Positions 25,901-34,217 of a stretch of DNA of 64,000 bases are shown piece after piece (positions within the stretch are counted from its first letter, which is position 1; every line of letters starts with the position of its first letter). The DNA is from a bacterium. GTDB taxonomy: Bacteria; Planctomycetota; UBA1135; UBA2386. The position numbers and the translations under genes were made by a program. The notes under the pieces are model-generated. The model searched no databases. It was not told where the DNA came from and worked only from the letters and a program-made list of their open reading frames with translations. The stretch lies in the NCBI GenBank assembly GCA_024743115.1, contig JANSXC010000023.1:40883-104882 (forward strand), read 5' to 3'.

Positions 25901-26251
25901 GCGGAACTCGGAGGCGCCGAGGCCGAGCAGTTCTTGTTCCTGCAGCAGCAGCAGGTGGGCGTGGCGGCGGGCTTCTTCGAGCGAGTTGCCGCGCCAGGTC
26001 CCGACGGTCACACCCGGGCCGAACACCTGCTTCGGTGTCCCGGTGGCGGGACACCAGCGGGTCAGCCACTCGCCCGGCACCCGCTCGACGAAGCGCTGGA
26101 ACGCAGCGCTCTTGGCCTCGAACTCCTGAGCGCGTGCGGCCGCGTCCCGGTTGAGGAACTGGGCGTCGGGACCCGGGACCTGTGCCAGGGTTACGGAGCC
26201 GAGAAGAGTGAGAACGGTGGCCTGGAGCAGGCCGAGCGCGGGGGTCTTCAT
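22940..26251 (-). CDS. Large secreted zinc metalloprotease (M4/M36 type)
   Basis: 1103 residues. A signal peptide (about 1-23) is followed by an FTP/PepSY-like propeptide region and a peptidase with H480-E-W-G-H484 and the downstream GLSEGWADI (Glu501), the arrangement of fungalysin/thermolysin-like zincins. An Ig/carboxypeptidase-regulatory-like insert (INVSGVGTVFTDSTGSFTVTV) precedes it. After it come a PPC-type beta domain (DTCATAITVQNG...GTYYIRVGG) and a long Gly/Ser/Thr-rich beta region. It should act outside the cell on proteins. It ends just before a strong terminator and starts across a 289-base divergent gap from a renalase-like gene; no other gene was seen in that gap. Confidence 0.9.
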   Translation of the reverse strand: MKTPALGLLQATVLTLLGSVTLAQVPGPDAQFLNRDAAARAQEFEAKSAAFQRFVERVPGEWLTRWCPATGTPKQVFGPGVTVGTWRGNSLEEARRHAHLLLLQEQELLGLGASEFRESIGTRMGRTWCFVFDQYYRGIPVMRGRADVRVHMVGKVSMFGSVAWQIPGDFVTVPQLSELAARQIAWQKLGKVPPANHQPGGDRKSRLVIWGDQHATGLAPVRLAWEIPVTAIEANGDGPAGRYIVDAITGDQLEYINDKHECFKGCKFRSHKTEREPTGPAFAIPGVTATATPESTAPESTAKVDGPVLNATGVVMAWVRTGVGASGPLSNVPLANLEINVSGVGTVFTDSTGSFTVTVAAPTPVTLDLIGEHTQRVGGTNAPQVTGVLNPGTTTTFQFLWGSAPPDFASHTGAYYWTDAVNEYARSVLGNTSQINSLDSVVPTVNLNNTCNAYYINNTINFYNAGGGCNNSAFSSVVAHEWGHGLDDFYGGISQTNGLSEGWADILSMYLLDDAVIGRDFFTQGGFIRAGTNVRQYPNGGGVHDQGESFMGFAWKLRQRLAQTLPSRAAAITLTEDIVLGTIVANANDQQAAVLEVFLADDNDANLNNGTPHDRELIYACNQHALPFPGNSTYTTTNDTCATAITVQNGLNGPFTSSGATNSGIAWPCGNGGKDVWFKYVSTNFGTLTATTCYNAAFDTVIQIMSGDCGSLSSVGCDDDNCAAFAPQSSLTVTVTPGTYYIRVGGKNSVGGSFNLRIDGPTGNPAATTQYGAGCYAESKAFYEQFASTSAFDLNNTNMQLFSLGNAYFALSGGAFVAPSGSATTLTLTDDDEATVNLSGSFAYPGGATSSLVVCSNGFVSVATGNGTSATPDAAGWLGSTEPRWGMWHNFDPSAAGSGQVKFEEVNGIAYITWDGVYTAGTTTPSTWQMQFELAAGTVTYAWQTVGGTTEPALVGYAHTTPNLDLGSMDISAELPGTFTTSGQNMLGLTLSTTPPQLGTNVVFTTINYPVGSALGFQVMSFTRHDPGLPLAALGMPGCFQYVNSDVSVVVVPVSSQSTFSGPIPNSNGLMGVRFNAQTFALAPGANTIGLVSSNGVHLVIGT

Positions 26252-26540
26252 TGGTAGTTCGTGGCGTTGCGAGCGGCGCCTCGCTGAGTGCTCGCGGAGG
26301 AGAGTTGCCCGACACCTCCAAAAAGGATGCCGAGAACCGTGGAGAGAGCGTCGCGGCGAGTCCTCGGATCGTCAACCCGGGCTCGCCACGGCCTGTCCCA
26401 ACGCGAGACGGCGCGACGAGGTCCAGACGATCTGCAAGAAGCCGCCAAAAGCCAGGGCGACGAAGCGGATCCGGCGTTACCGGGAATTCGGGGGAATCCG
26501 GTTCGCATCCGCGGCCGCACCGTTCACGAACCGGGGGTGG

Positions 26541-27551
26541 ATGAGCGGGCGTGCGACAGGACTCGGTCGGATTGCGGTCCTCGGAGCGGGCATCGCGGGG
26601 CTCACGTGTGCCCGCCGGCTCCAGGCGGAGGGGGCGGCCAGCATTACGGTATTCGATAAAGCCAGGGGCCCGGCTGGCCGGATGGCGACCCATCGTGGCG
26701 ACGGGCATTCGTTCGATTCCGGCGTGCCGTATTTTGAGGCCGATTCGCCGGATGCCGCCGCGGCGATCGCCGAGTGGCAGGCGGCCGGCGTGGTTGCGCC
26801 CTGGAACGGGCGGATCGTCGAGCTGACCAGTGCGGGCGAGCGCGAGGTCGTGGGCGGCCCGCGGTACGTGGCCGTGCCACGCATGACGGCGCTGGCGCGG
26901 TCGCTCGTTGGCTCACTCAGGCTGGCGACCCGGACGCGCGTGGTCGGGCTGGCGCGGGAAGCGGGCACCTGGACGCTCTCCGCGGAGGACGGCTCGCAGG
27001 CCAAGGGCTTCGATCACGTGGTCGTCGCCATCCCGGGCGAACAGGCGGCCGAGCTGGTCGCGGAGGTCGCGCCGGAGCTCGCGAGCCAGGCCATGGCCGT
27101 CGAATCCCGGCCGTGTCACGCGCTGCTGCTCGCGTTCTCCGAATCGTTGCCGCGCCGCTTCGACGGCGCCTTCGTGCGCGATTCCGCCCTCGCGTGGATC
27201 GGCTGCGACAGCAGCAAGCCGGGCCGGGAGCCCGGCGAACGCTGGGTCGTGCACGCGGCTCCGGAGTGGTCGCTGCGGCACTTCGACACCGATCCGGAAC
27301 GCGTTCATCTGACGCTGCAGCGCGCGTTGGCCGAGCGACTCGGGGTCACGCTGCCCGGGGTTGAGTACTCGCACGTGCACCGCTGGAAGTTCGCCGTGCC
27401 GACCGCCCCGCTCGCGATCGGCGCGTTCCACGATCCCGCGAGTGGACTGACCGCCTGTGGCGACTGGTGCGTCGGCGGCGGCGTCATGGCTGCCTGGACC
27501 AGTGGCCAGCGCGCGGCCGAACTGCTGCTCGCCGGGATTTCGGCCTGCTGA
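26541..27551 (+). CDS. Renalase-like FAD/NAD(P)-dependent amine oxidase-family protein
   Basis: The N-terminus has the dinucleotide-binding motif GAGIAGLTCARRL, followed by FDKARGPAGRMATHR and a FDSGVPYF segment as in renalase-type oxidoreductases. The C-terminus has GDWCVGGGVMAAWTSGQRAAE, the usual second FAD contact. 336 residues, a normal family length. The ATG at 26541 lies just before the Rossmann motif; an in-frame extension upstream overlaps the divergent protease start and is non-coding. The physiological substrate is unknown. Confidence 0.85.
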   Translation: MSGRATGLGRIAVLGAGIAGLTCARRLQAEGAASITVFDKARGPAGRMATHRGDGHSFDSGVPYFEADSPDAAAAIAEWQAAGVVAPWNGRIVELTSAGEREVVGGPRYVAVPRMTALARSLVGSLRLATRTRVVGLAREAGTWTLSAEDGSQAKGFDHVVVAIPGEQAAELVAEVAPELASQAMAVESRPCHALLLAFSESLPRRFDGAFVRDSALAWIGCDSSKPGREPGERWVVHAAPEWSLRHFDTDPERVHLTLQRALAERLGVTLPGVEYSHVHRWKFAVPTAPLAIGAFHDPASGLTACGDWCVGGGVMAAWTSGQRAAELLLAGISAC

Positions 27552-27619
27552 CGCGCGGTGGCGGGCGTTTTGCGGCGGACTGCTGCTATCCTCTTCGCCC
27601 GCAAACTCCTACCCGACCC

Positions 27620-28981
27620 ATGCCAGACAAGATTCTCATCGGCTACGGCCAAGGCTTCTGGGGCGACTCGATCCTCGGACCGGTTCGGCTCGTTCGTGAA
27701 GGGCCGCTCGACTACCTGGCCCTCGACTATCTCGCCGAGGTCACGATGAGCATCATGCAGAAGCTCAAGGGGCGGAACCCGAAGGCGGGTTACGCCACCG
27801 ACTTCGTCAAGATGCTCGAGCGCACGCTGCCCACGATCCACGAGAAGGGCATCAAGGTCATCGCCAACGCCGGCGGGGTGAATCCCGAGGCGTGCCTCGA
27901 GGCCGTGCTCGAACTCGCGCGCAGCCAGGGGATCAAAGGTCTCAAGGTCGGCATCATCGACGGCGACGACATCCTCGCGCGGGTGCCGGACCTGGTTGCC
28001 GACGGTCACCCGATGACCAACATGGACGATGGTCGGCCGCTGTCGGACATCCAGGATCGGCTGCTCAGCGCCAACGCCTACATCGGCGCGTTCGCCGTCG
28101 CCGAGTGTCTGGCGCAGGGCGCGCAGATCGTCATTGGCGGTCGGCTTACGGACCCGGCGCTCGTCACGGGCCCGATGGTCCACGAGTTCGGCTGGTCCAA
28201 GACCGACTTCGACAAGCTCGCGGCCGGCACCGTCGCCGGTCACATCGCCGAGTGCGGTGCGCAGTGCACGGGCGGCAACTTCACGGACTGGCGCAAGGTC
28301 GAGGACTTCGTCCGCATCGGCTATCCGGTCATCGAAGCGACGCCGAACGGTGACTTCACCGTCACCAAGCACGACGGCACCGGCGGCCTGCTCAACAAGA
28401 ACACGGTGGTCTCCCAGCTGCTCTACGAGATGGGCGACCCCGAGCGCTACCTCGGCCCGGACTGCACGGCGGACTTCACTTCCGCGGTCATCACCGAGGA
28501 CGGTCCCGACCGCGTCAAGCTCTCGGGCATCAAGGGCGGTCCGGCGACGGACAGCTACAAGGTCTCGCTGAGCTACCTCAATGGCTACAAGGCGATGGGG
28601 CAGCTAACGGTGGCCGGTCCCGATGCGATCGCCAAGGCGCGGCTCTGCGCGGACATCGTCTTCGGCCGGTTGGAGCTCGACGGCTGCAAGTTCGAGGAAC
28701 ACGAGAAGGTCGTCGAGTTCGTTGGCGCTGGCGTGTGCCACGAGGGCATCCTCGAGTCGAACGATCCGCCCGAGGTCGTGCTGCGCGTCGGCGTGAAGTG
28801 CCCTGACAAGCAGCGCGTCAACCGCTTCGGCATGGAACTCGTGCCACTCGTCACCAGCGGGCCACCCGGTGTCACCGGGTTTGCAGGTGGCCGACCCAAG
28901 GCCACGGAGATCGTCGGTTACTGGCCCGCGCTGCTCGACAAGGAGCAGGTGCAGGCCCACGTGCGCGTGGAGGTGTCGTGA
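27620..28981 (+). CDS. AtuA-like (DUF1446) acyclic terpene utilisation family protein
   Basis: 453 residues matching DUF1446/AtuA: ILIGYGQGFWGDS, LDYLAEVTMSIMQK, VIANAGGVNPEACLEAVLELAR, IGAFAVAECLAQGAQIVIGGRLTDPALVTGP and GGNFTDW are typical. AtuA proteins occur with acyl-CoA carboxylases and branched-chain acyl or terpenoid breakdown; the exact reaction is not established. The short C-terminal AtuA domain is encoded by the next gene, overlapping by one base. A TATCCT box lies about 30 bases upstream. Confidence 0.88.
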   Translation: MPDKILIGYGQGFWGDSILGPVRLVREGPLDYLALDYLAEVTMSIMQKLKGRNPKAGYATDFVKMLERTLPTIHEKGIKVIANAGGVNPEACLEAVLELARSQGIKGLKVGIIDGDDILARVPDLVADGHPMTNMDDGRPLSDIQDRLLSANAYIGAFAVAECLAQGAQIVIGGRLTDPALVTGPMVHEFGWSKTDFDKLAAGTVAGHIAECGAQCTGGNFTDWRKVEDFVRIGYPVIEATPNGDFTVTKHDGTGGLLNKNTVVSQLLYEMGDPERYLGPDCTADFTSAVITEDGPDRVKLSGIKGGPATDSYKVSLSYLNGYKAMGQLTVAGPDAIAKARLCADIVFGRLELDGCKFEEHEKVVEFVGAGVCHEGILESNDPPEVVLRVGVKCPDKQRVNRFGMELVPLVTSGPPGVTGFAGGRPKATEIVGYWPALLDKEQVQAHVRVEVS

Positions 28982-29295
28982 TGGGCAAGCAGAAGCTCAA
29001 GGAGTTCGCGTTCGCGCGCAGCGGTGACAAAGGTGACGGTAGCAACGTCGGCATCTTCGTGACGAACGAGGCGGACTACGAGTTGATCCGCGAGCAGGTC
29101 ACGGTGGAGCGCGTGAAGCAGCACTTCGCCGGCATCTGCAAGGGCGAGGTCACGCGTTACGAAGCCAAGAACATGTTCGCGCTCAACTTCATCCTGCGCG
29201 ACTCGCTCGGTGGCGGTGGCAGCGAGAGCCTCAAGACCGACGCGCAGGGCAAGACGCACGGGCTCGGGTTGCTCGAGCTCGAAGTCGAGCGCTGA
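28981..29295 (+). CDS. AtuA C-terminal-domain-like small protein
   Basis: 104 residues beginning KQKLKEFAFARSGDKGDGSNVGIFV, which matches the ferredoxin-fold C-terminal domain found fused to AtuA in many proteins and separate here. The ATG overlaps the stop of the AtuA-like gene (TGATG), so the two chains are probably made together and form one enzyme. A GTG three bases earlier is possible. The phosphotransacetylase-like gene follows after 17 bases. Confidence 0.82.
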   Translation: MGKQKLKEFAFARSGDKGDGSNVGIFVTNEADYELIREQVTVERVKQHFAGICKGEVTRYEAKNMFALNFILRDSLGGGGSESLKTDAQGKTHGLGLLELEVER

Positions 29296-29312
29296 GGCTA
29301 GGGGCGAAAGGC

Positions 29313-30242
29313 ATGACGGTCCTCGCGGAGCTGCGCGAACGCGTCAAGGCGCGCCCCGTGCGCGTCGTGCTCCCCGAGACCGCGGACCCGCGCACCGCCG
29401 CCGCGCGCGACCAGCTCGTCGCTGACGGTTTGTGTGAGGTCGTGTGGGTCGACGACCCCGCGAAGGATCCGCGTTTCGGGCAGGTCGTCGAACTGCTGCT
29501 GGAACGCCGCGGCCACAAGGGCCTCGATCGCGCGGGCGCCGAGCAGCTCGCGAGTTCGCCCGCGATGTTCGGCGCTGGATTGATCGCGCTCGGCGACGCC
29601 GACGCGGGTGTCGCAGGCGCCGTGCACTCGACCCCTGATGTGATTCGCGCCGGGCTCTACTGCCTCGGCACGAAGCCCGACCTGCCGCTGGTCTCGTCGT
29701 TCTTCCTCATGGCACGGGATGCCGAGGTGCTGTCGTTCGCCGACTGTGGGGTCATCCCCGATCCCGCCGCCGAACAGCTCGAACACATCGCCCTCGCCAC
29801 CGCCCAGAACCACGAGCGCCTGACCGGCGCCGAGCCGCGCGTCGCGTTCTTGTCGTTCAGCACCCGTGGCAGCGCCAGCCACGCCAAGGTCGACAAGATG
29901 CGCGTTGCCGCCGAACGCTTCGCCCAGAGCCACCCCGAGATTCAAAGCGACGGCGAACTCCAATTCGACGCCGCCTACGTGCCCGACGTCGCGGCCCGTA
30001 AAGCACCCGACAGTTCGTTGGCAGGCCGCGCCAACGTCTTCGTCTTCCCCGACCTCGACGCTGGCAACCTCGCCTACAAGATCACGCAGCGCCTGGGCGG
30101 ATTCGCGGCCTACGGCCCGCTGCTGCAAGGGTTGGCGCGGCCGTGGTTGGATCTGTCACGCGGTGCGACGGCGGAGGACATCGTCGGGGTGGCGGTGATT
30201 GCAGCGGCGATGGTGACCGGCCAGTCTCACGCGGATCACTAG
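29313..30242 (+). CDS. Phosphate acetyl/butyryltransferase family protein
   Basis: 309 residues of the Pta/Ptb family: VRVVLPETADPRTAAA at the N-terminus, GLIALGDADAGVAGAVHSTPDVIRAGL, SSFFLMA, FADCGVIPDPAAEQLEHIAL, FLSFSTRGSASH and the C-terminal NVFVFPDLDAGNLAYKITQRLGG. These contain the conserved serine and arginine residues that bind CoA and phosphate. It interconverts acyl-CoA and acyl phosphate. No acetate kinase is adjacent. Position behind the AtuA pair suggests an acyl-CoA breakdown role, which is an inference. Confidence 0.88.
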   Translation: MTVLAELRERVKARPVRVVLPETADPRTAAARDQLVADGLCEVVWVDDPAKDPRFGQVVELLLERRGHKGLDRAGAEQLASSPAMFGAGLIALGDADAGVAGAVHSTPDVIRAGLYCLGTKPDLPLVSSFFLMARDAEVLSFADCGVIPDPAAEQLEHIALATAQNHERLTGAEPRVAFLSFSTRGSASHAKVDKMRVAAERFAQSHPEIQSDGELQFDAAYVPDVAARKAPDSSLAGRANVFVFPDLDAGNLAYKITQRLGGFAAYGPLLQGLARPWLDLSRGATAEDIVGVAVIAAAMVTGQSHADH

Positions 30243-30249
30243 ATCGGGG

Positions 30250-31191
30250 TCACCCATCCCGCCGCTGCTTCAGCTCGTCCAGCCGGCGCTGCATGCGCTG
30301 GATCACCCGCTTGCGATTCCGCCCCTGTGGTGCGGTCTCGTCGAAGCGCTTGAACGCGCGGGCGTAGACCTTCGCGTCCTTCTGGTCGTAGGCGTACTCC
30401 ATGACCAACGCGTAGAAGCTCGACGCGGACTCTCCGGTTGGCGCACGGCCGGAGTTCCAGATCTCGAGGAACTGTTTGCCGGTCTTGATCGCCTGCTTGC
30501 GGGTGCGGACGCGCTTGGCGGTCTCGCTGATCTCGAGTTCGAAGAGCAGCTTGCCGAGCTTCTCGTCCTGCTCCGTTGGCAGCTTGCCGAGGGTCTTGCG
30601 GGTCTTCGTCGCGGTCTCGAAGTCGATGCCGCCCATTTCGATCTGCGCCATCAGGAGTTCGGGACGGGCGCTGTCGTCACCCTCGTCGACGCGCCGTTTG
30701 AGCTTCAGGTAGTTGGCGCACGCCCGGTGGGTCTTCTCGAACGCGGGGACGGTGCGGGCGCGTGACGGCTGGCGTGCGATGACTTCGCCGGCGGGGTCGA
30801 GGAACGTGAGCGAGGGGAAGGCGCGGTTGCCCTTCTGTTGCAGCAGATCGGGATAGGGGTCGCCTTCGACGTGGGAGGTGATGTGACAAAACAGCACTAC
30901 GTGCTTGCCGAACTCGGCGAAGCGGGCGGTCGAGAGCGCGTTGTTCTCGAGCGCGGTGCAGGGCGGTCAACCGGCGTAGGAGCGCGTGAAGTAGGCGAAG
31001 ATCACCTTGTTCTCGAGCTTGGCTCGGCGGCGGGCTTCGTCGTAGTCGAACGTCCAGTCGGCGTGCTGCACGAACGGCAGCGCCATCTTTTCGTCGCGCA
31101 GTTTGCGGAGTCTGTTCTGGTCTTCGTCCTGGGCGGCGAGTCCGAGGGCGAAGAACGGCGCCAGCGCTGTGGCGAGGAACCGAGGGTACAT
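30250..31191 (-). CDS. Exported thioredoxin-like protein, candidate selenoprotein (U-P-P-C active site)
   Basis: A signal peptide (about residues 1-20, ending LGLAAQ) precedes a thioredoxin-like domain: EARRRAKLENKVIFAYFTRSYAG, then TGA at codon 75 (30967-30969), then PPCTALENNALSTARFAEFGKHVVLFCHIT. Reading the TGA as selenocysteine gives U-P-P-C exactly where thioredoxin-fold proteins have C-x-x-C, and the frame is open on both sides for 313 codons. FPSLTFLDPAGEVI is the usual cis-Pro region. The C-terminal ~150 residues are helical and charged. Standard calling would leave a 74-residue fragment and an ORF starting at 30897. A pseudogene or sequence error is possible but less likely. Confidence 0.75.
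30930..30969 (-). other. In-frame TGA with downstream hairpin (candidate Sec codon/bSECIS)
   Basis: On the minus strand the TGA (30969-30967) is followed after 16 bases by TCGAGA (30950-30945), a nine-base loop and the perfect complement TCTCGA (30935-30930). The loop begins 23 bases after the UGA, inside the usual spacing for bacterial SECIS apical loops. The loop starts AC rather than with a G, so it does not fit the E. coli-type consensus fully. Confidence 0.5.
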
Positions 31192-31358
31192 GGGCGTGGG
31201 GTGCTCCGGGGCGAGAGCCGAGGAAACGAGGAGTCCGGAACTCTAGCTTTCTGTCGCTTGGCTGTGAGTCCGGTTGGGTTCTTTCTCCCGCGCCGAACAC
31301 AATCGTGACAATTGCGCTCTACTTCGCGACGACACCCAGACCCTGCCGACCCCGCACG

Positions 31359-32399
31359 ATGCTCCGAATCACCAAGCTCCTCCCCCTCCTGATCTGCCTC
31401 ACGCTAGCCAGCTGCCTCGAGTTCGACGCACAGCACGTGACGATGCGCTACGACGCCGAGAACGACCGCATCGACTTCCTCGTCGTCTACGAGGGCCTGT
31501 TCTACGAAACGGGCTCGGATGGCGGCGACGTCAAGAAGGCGCTCGAGGAGTACGACGAGGTGATGGCGCGGGGCCAGTGCTACTTCTGGTCCAACTGGCC
31601 GCTCAAGGTCGACGTGGTCAAGCCGCCGAAGCAGACCGCTGCGCTCGCGAAGCACGTGTCCGTGGAGAACGGCAAGCTGTTCACGGACCCGACGGGTCAG
31701 CTGAACGGTTATCAGTTCGTACGTATCAACGACGCGACGGAGTTCGTCGCCAAGCTCAACACGATGCTCGAGCTGTTGATCCAGGGCGCGATGCTTACGG
31801 GCTACGATGGCCACAAGTTCGATCGCGACACCAAAGAACTCGTGCGCGAGTTCTTGCGCGACAAGCAGAAGATGGTGCGGCTCGAGGCGGGTCGCATCGA
31901 ACTGCATCTGCCGCTGTCGAAGCGCGACTTCAAGATGGCGCTGCGCGAGTTCGGGAAGTACTTCGCGAACAACGCCGCTGGTGAGATGGCGCGCCGGGTC
32001 GCGGTCGAAACGCGCCGGGCGAAGAACGAAGGCATCGCGTCCGACACGAGCGCCTCCGACGTGCTCGTCGCGGACCATCAGCTCAAGGACGCGATGCTCG
32101 GTTCGCCGACGTTCCGGTTCTTCTGGGACAACGAGATCGAGATCCGTCGCAGTGAAGAGCTGCAGATGATCGCGGTCGGCGCGGAGGGCAACCGCGACCT
32201 CACCGTCGAGCGCGCGAGCAACGGCTTCTACTGCGACAACTTCAAGAAGGCGCTCGAGGAACGCGGCGACAAGATCGAGCAGAGCGTGCCGATGCAGGAG
32301 ATCGAGCGTCGGTTCGAAGACTTCTGCAAGCGCGAGCCCGTGCTGCCGATCGAGCTCGCGAAGATTCGCAAGCCCGAGGAAGCGGGCGCCGACAAGTAG
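31359..32399 (+). CDS. Lipoprotein, function unknown
   Basis: 346 residues with a lipoprotein signal peptide ending in the lipobox LASC. The remainder is a charged, mixed alpha/beta protein (DAQHVTMRYDAENDRIDFLVVYEGLFYETG at the start) with no recognised domain. It would be anchored in a membrane facing the periplasm or outside. It is divergent from the candidate selenoprotein gene, with 167 bases between the starts that presumably hold both promoters. Start chosen at the ATG giving the lipoprotein signal; 18 upstream codons are open. Confidence 0.75.
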   Translation: MLRITKLLPLLICLTLASCLEFDAQHVTMRYDAENDRIDFLVVYEGLFYETGSDGGDVKKALEEYDEVMARGQCYFWSNWPLKVDVVKPPKQTAALAKHVSVENGKLFTDPTGQLNGYQFVRINDATEFVAKLNTMLELLIQGAMLTGYDGHKFDRDTKELVREFLRDKQKMVRLEAGRIELHLPLSKRDFKMALREFGKYFANNAAGEMARRVAVETRRAKNEGIASDTSASDVLVADHQLKDAMLGSPTFRFFWDNEIEIRRSEELQMIAVGAEGNRDLTVERASNGFYCDNFKKALEERGDKIEQSVPMQEIERRFEDFCKREPVLPIELAKIRKPEEAGADK

Positions 32400-32415
32400 C
32401 GTTCGAAGCCGGGCG

Positions 32416-33621
32416 TCAGCGATCGGAAGGATCGGCAGGCAGGCGTTCGTCGCCCGCCGACGTCCTGAGTAGTCGAAGTGAAGACAGCTTTCGGATCTCG
32501 GCGAGGACTTCGGGTCCCAGCTTGCTGCTGCTCCTCACGCTCAGCCACTCGAGGCGCGAGAAGCGCCGGAGTTCGGGGACGATGGCCGGCGTCAGGCCGG
32601 CGCAGCCGCTGATGTCCAGGCGTTCGATTGGCTGATCCGCGAGCTGCGCGAGCCCCTTGGCGGTGATGAACGAGTTCGCGAGCGACAGCTCCTTCAACCT
32701 GGGCAACGCGGCGAGCTGCGCACAGACGTCATCGGTCGCGCCCAGCGGCGGTGGGGGGGTCACGGTGGCGAACCGCGACATGCCGACGGCGCCGAGATCG
32801 AGTGTCTCGAGTCGCCGCAGATTGCCGAGGTTGGTGAACCACTTTGGGTCGACGTCGAGGCAGTTCCTGAACGACAGCGCGCGCAGGCGATCCAGCGCGA
32901 GTACGCGGCGAACTGCGGACTCGCCAAAACCGTAGACCTGTTCGAACGCCAGCGAGGTCACGTTGTCGGTCTCTTCGAGCACGCGGATCAGCGCATTGGG
33001 CGCGGCCATGCCTTCGAAGCCGAGATGCTGCAGCCCGCGGTGGCGCGTGAGCAGTTCCGCGAGGCCGGCGCTCGTGAGTCGGTCCTGCAACGTGAACGTG
33101 ATCCGCCGCAGGTTCGGCAGCTTGGCCAGGTGATCCAATGCCACGTCGCTGATCGTGCCGACGGGACGCGTCGGTCGATCGGGCGATATTGGCGACGGCA
33201 TGGTCGCGCGCAGCGTCACCGATTCGAGTTCTCCGAGGCGGCGCAGTCCGGCGACTGCTTCGTCGCGCAGTCCGATGCCGGTCACGGTGCGGGTGTTTGC
33301 GGGCAGTTTCTCGATCTGCGCGAGCGACGTCACGGTCACGGGCGCCTCTGCCGGGTGCTGTGGGTCCTGCAGCTCCGATCTTTCCTGTCGGTCGTTGAGC
33401 GACCAGATTCCGGTGCCGATCACTGCACCGACACCCAGCAACGCGACTGCCGCCGCGAGCCAACGAGAGGCCGGTCGTTGTGCAGCGCTGTACGGTCGTT
33501 CCTCCTGCAGCCTCGCCCGCACGTCCGCGCGCAAGTCTGGCGCTTCGGCGCCGCCGAGCCGTTCGGCCAGGCCCCAGTCGAGTACCGCGTGTTCGATCTC
33601 CGTCATCGAGTCGGTGCTCAT
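32416..33621 (-). CDS. Membrane-anchored leucine-rich-repeat protein, probable sigma-factor regulator
   Basis: The first ~50 residues are cytoplasmic-like with an acidic start (MTEIEHAVLDWGLAERLGG), then one membrane helix (WLAAAVALLGVGAVIGTGIW), then irregular leucine-rich repeats (LDHLAKLPNLRRITF, LAQLADQPIERLDISGCAGLTPAIV, LRRFSRLEWLSV). The start overlaps the stop of an ECF sigma gene (ATGA), a typical position for an anti-sigma factor. No zinc-finger anti-sigma motif (HxxxCxxC) is visible, so that role is inferred from position and topology only. Confidence 0.72.
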   Translation of the reverse strand: MSTDSMTEIEHAVLDWGLAERLGGAEAPDLRADVRARLQEERPYSAAQRPASRWLAAAVALLGVGAVIGTGIWSLNDRQERSELQDPQHPAEAPVTVTSLAQIEKLPANTRTVTGIGLRDEAVAGLRRLGELESVTLRATMPSPISPDRPTRPVGTISDVALDHLAKLPNLRRITFTLQDRLTSAGLAELLTRHRGLQHLGFEGMAAPNALIRVLEETDNVTSLAFEQVYGFGESAVRRVLALDRLRALSFRNCLDVDPKWFTNLGNLRRLETLDLGAVGMSRFATVTPPPPLGATDDVCAQLAALPRLKELSLANSFITAKGLAQLADQPIERLDISGCAGLTPAIVPELRRFSRLEWLSVRSSSKLGPEVLAEIRKLSSLRLLRTSAGDERLPADPSDR

Positions 33622-34175
33622 GAGTGCCGTCTCCGTCGAATGCAGTCTCGCAGCACCGTGCGCAGCCGGTGCAGCAGATTGCGGACGCCGTGGTCTGACA
33701 GTTCGAGTTCTGTCGCGAGCTCGCTGCGCGTTGCGCCGTCACGATAGGTGCGGTCGAGGACGTGTCGCGACCGCGCGGGCAGCTCGCCGACGCAGCGTCC
33801 GAGCGCATCGAGCCAGCCATCGCCATCGTCGAGTTCTGCCTCACGCTGCCACCAGATCGCCGCTGCGGCGGCGTGATGCTTCTGTCGGCGCTGCTCGGCG
33901 CGCTGGTCCTTGAGCCACAGATGCCGCAGCGTCTGGCGCAAGAACGCCGCCGCCGCCGCATCCGCACGTTCGTGTTGCTCACGATCGATCGCGATCACGA
34001 ACGCGTCCTGGCACAGTTGCTCCGCGACCTGGCCGCGGCAGCCCAGCAGTTGCGCGAAGCGCCACAGCGCGCGCTGATGCCGACCGACGAACTCGTCGAT
34101 CGGATCCTCAGCGCGATCTACCCCGCAGAACGGGGCGGCGGTCTCGGTCCGGGGCAGCTCTCGCACGGGCGTCAT
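33618..34175 (-). CDS. ECF-family RNA polymerase sigma factor
   Basis: 185 residues with a region 2 segment (VAEQLCQDAFVIAIDRE, AAAFLRQTLRHLWLKDQR) and a region 4 helix-turn-helix (LPARSRHVLDRTYRDGATRSELATELELSDHGVRNLLHRLRTVLRD). It is the stand-alone type, unlike the three membrane-fused sigma factors in this window. It is translationally coupled to the LRR membrane protein, so the pair probably relays an envelope signal to transcription. Confidence 0.85.
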   Translation of the reverse strand: MTPVRELPRTETAAPFCGVDRAEDPIDEFVGRHQRALWRFAQLLGCRGQVAEQLCQDAFVIAIDREQHERADAAAAAFLRQTLRHLWLKDQRAEQRRQKHHAAAAAIWWQREAELDDGDGWLDALGRCVGELPARSRHVLDRTYRDGATRSELATELELSDHGVRNLLHRLRTVLRDCIRRRRHS

Positions 34176-34217
34176 ATCGCGCTATCCCCGCTGGCGCGTC
34201 GGGGGTACTCAGGAATC

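Noticed and set aside
24380..26257. Plus-strand ORF of 625 codons opposite the metalloprotease
   Set aside because: Shadow of a gene with an intact signal peptide, HEWGH site and terminator; the antisense translation has no recognisable domain.
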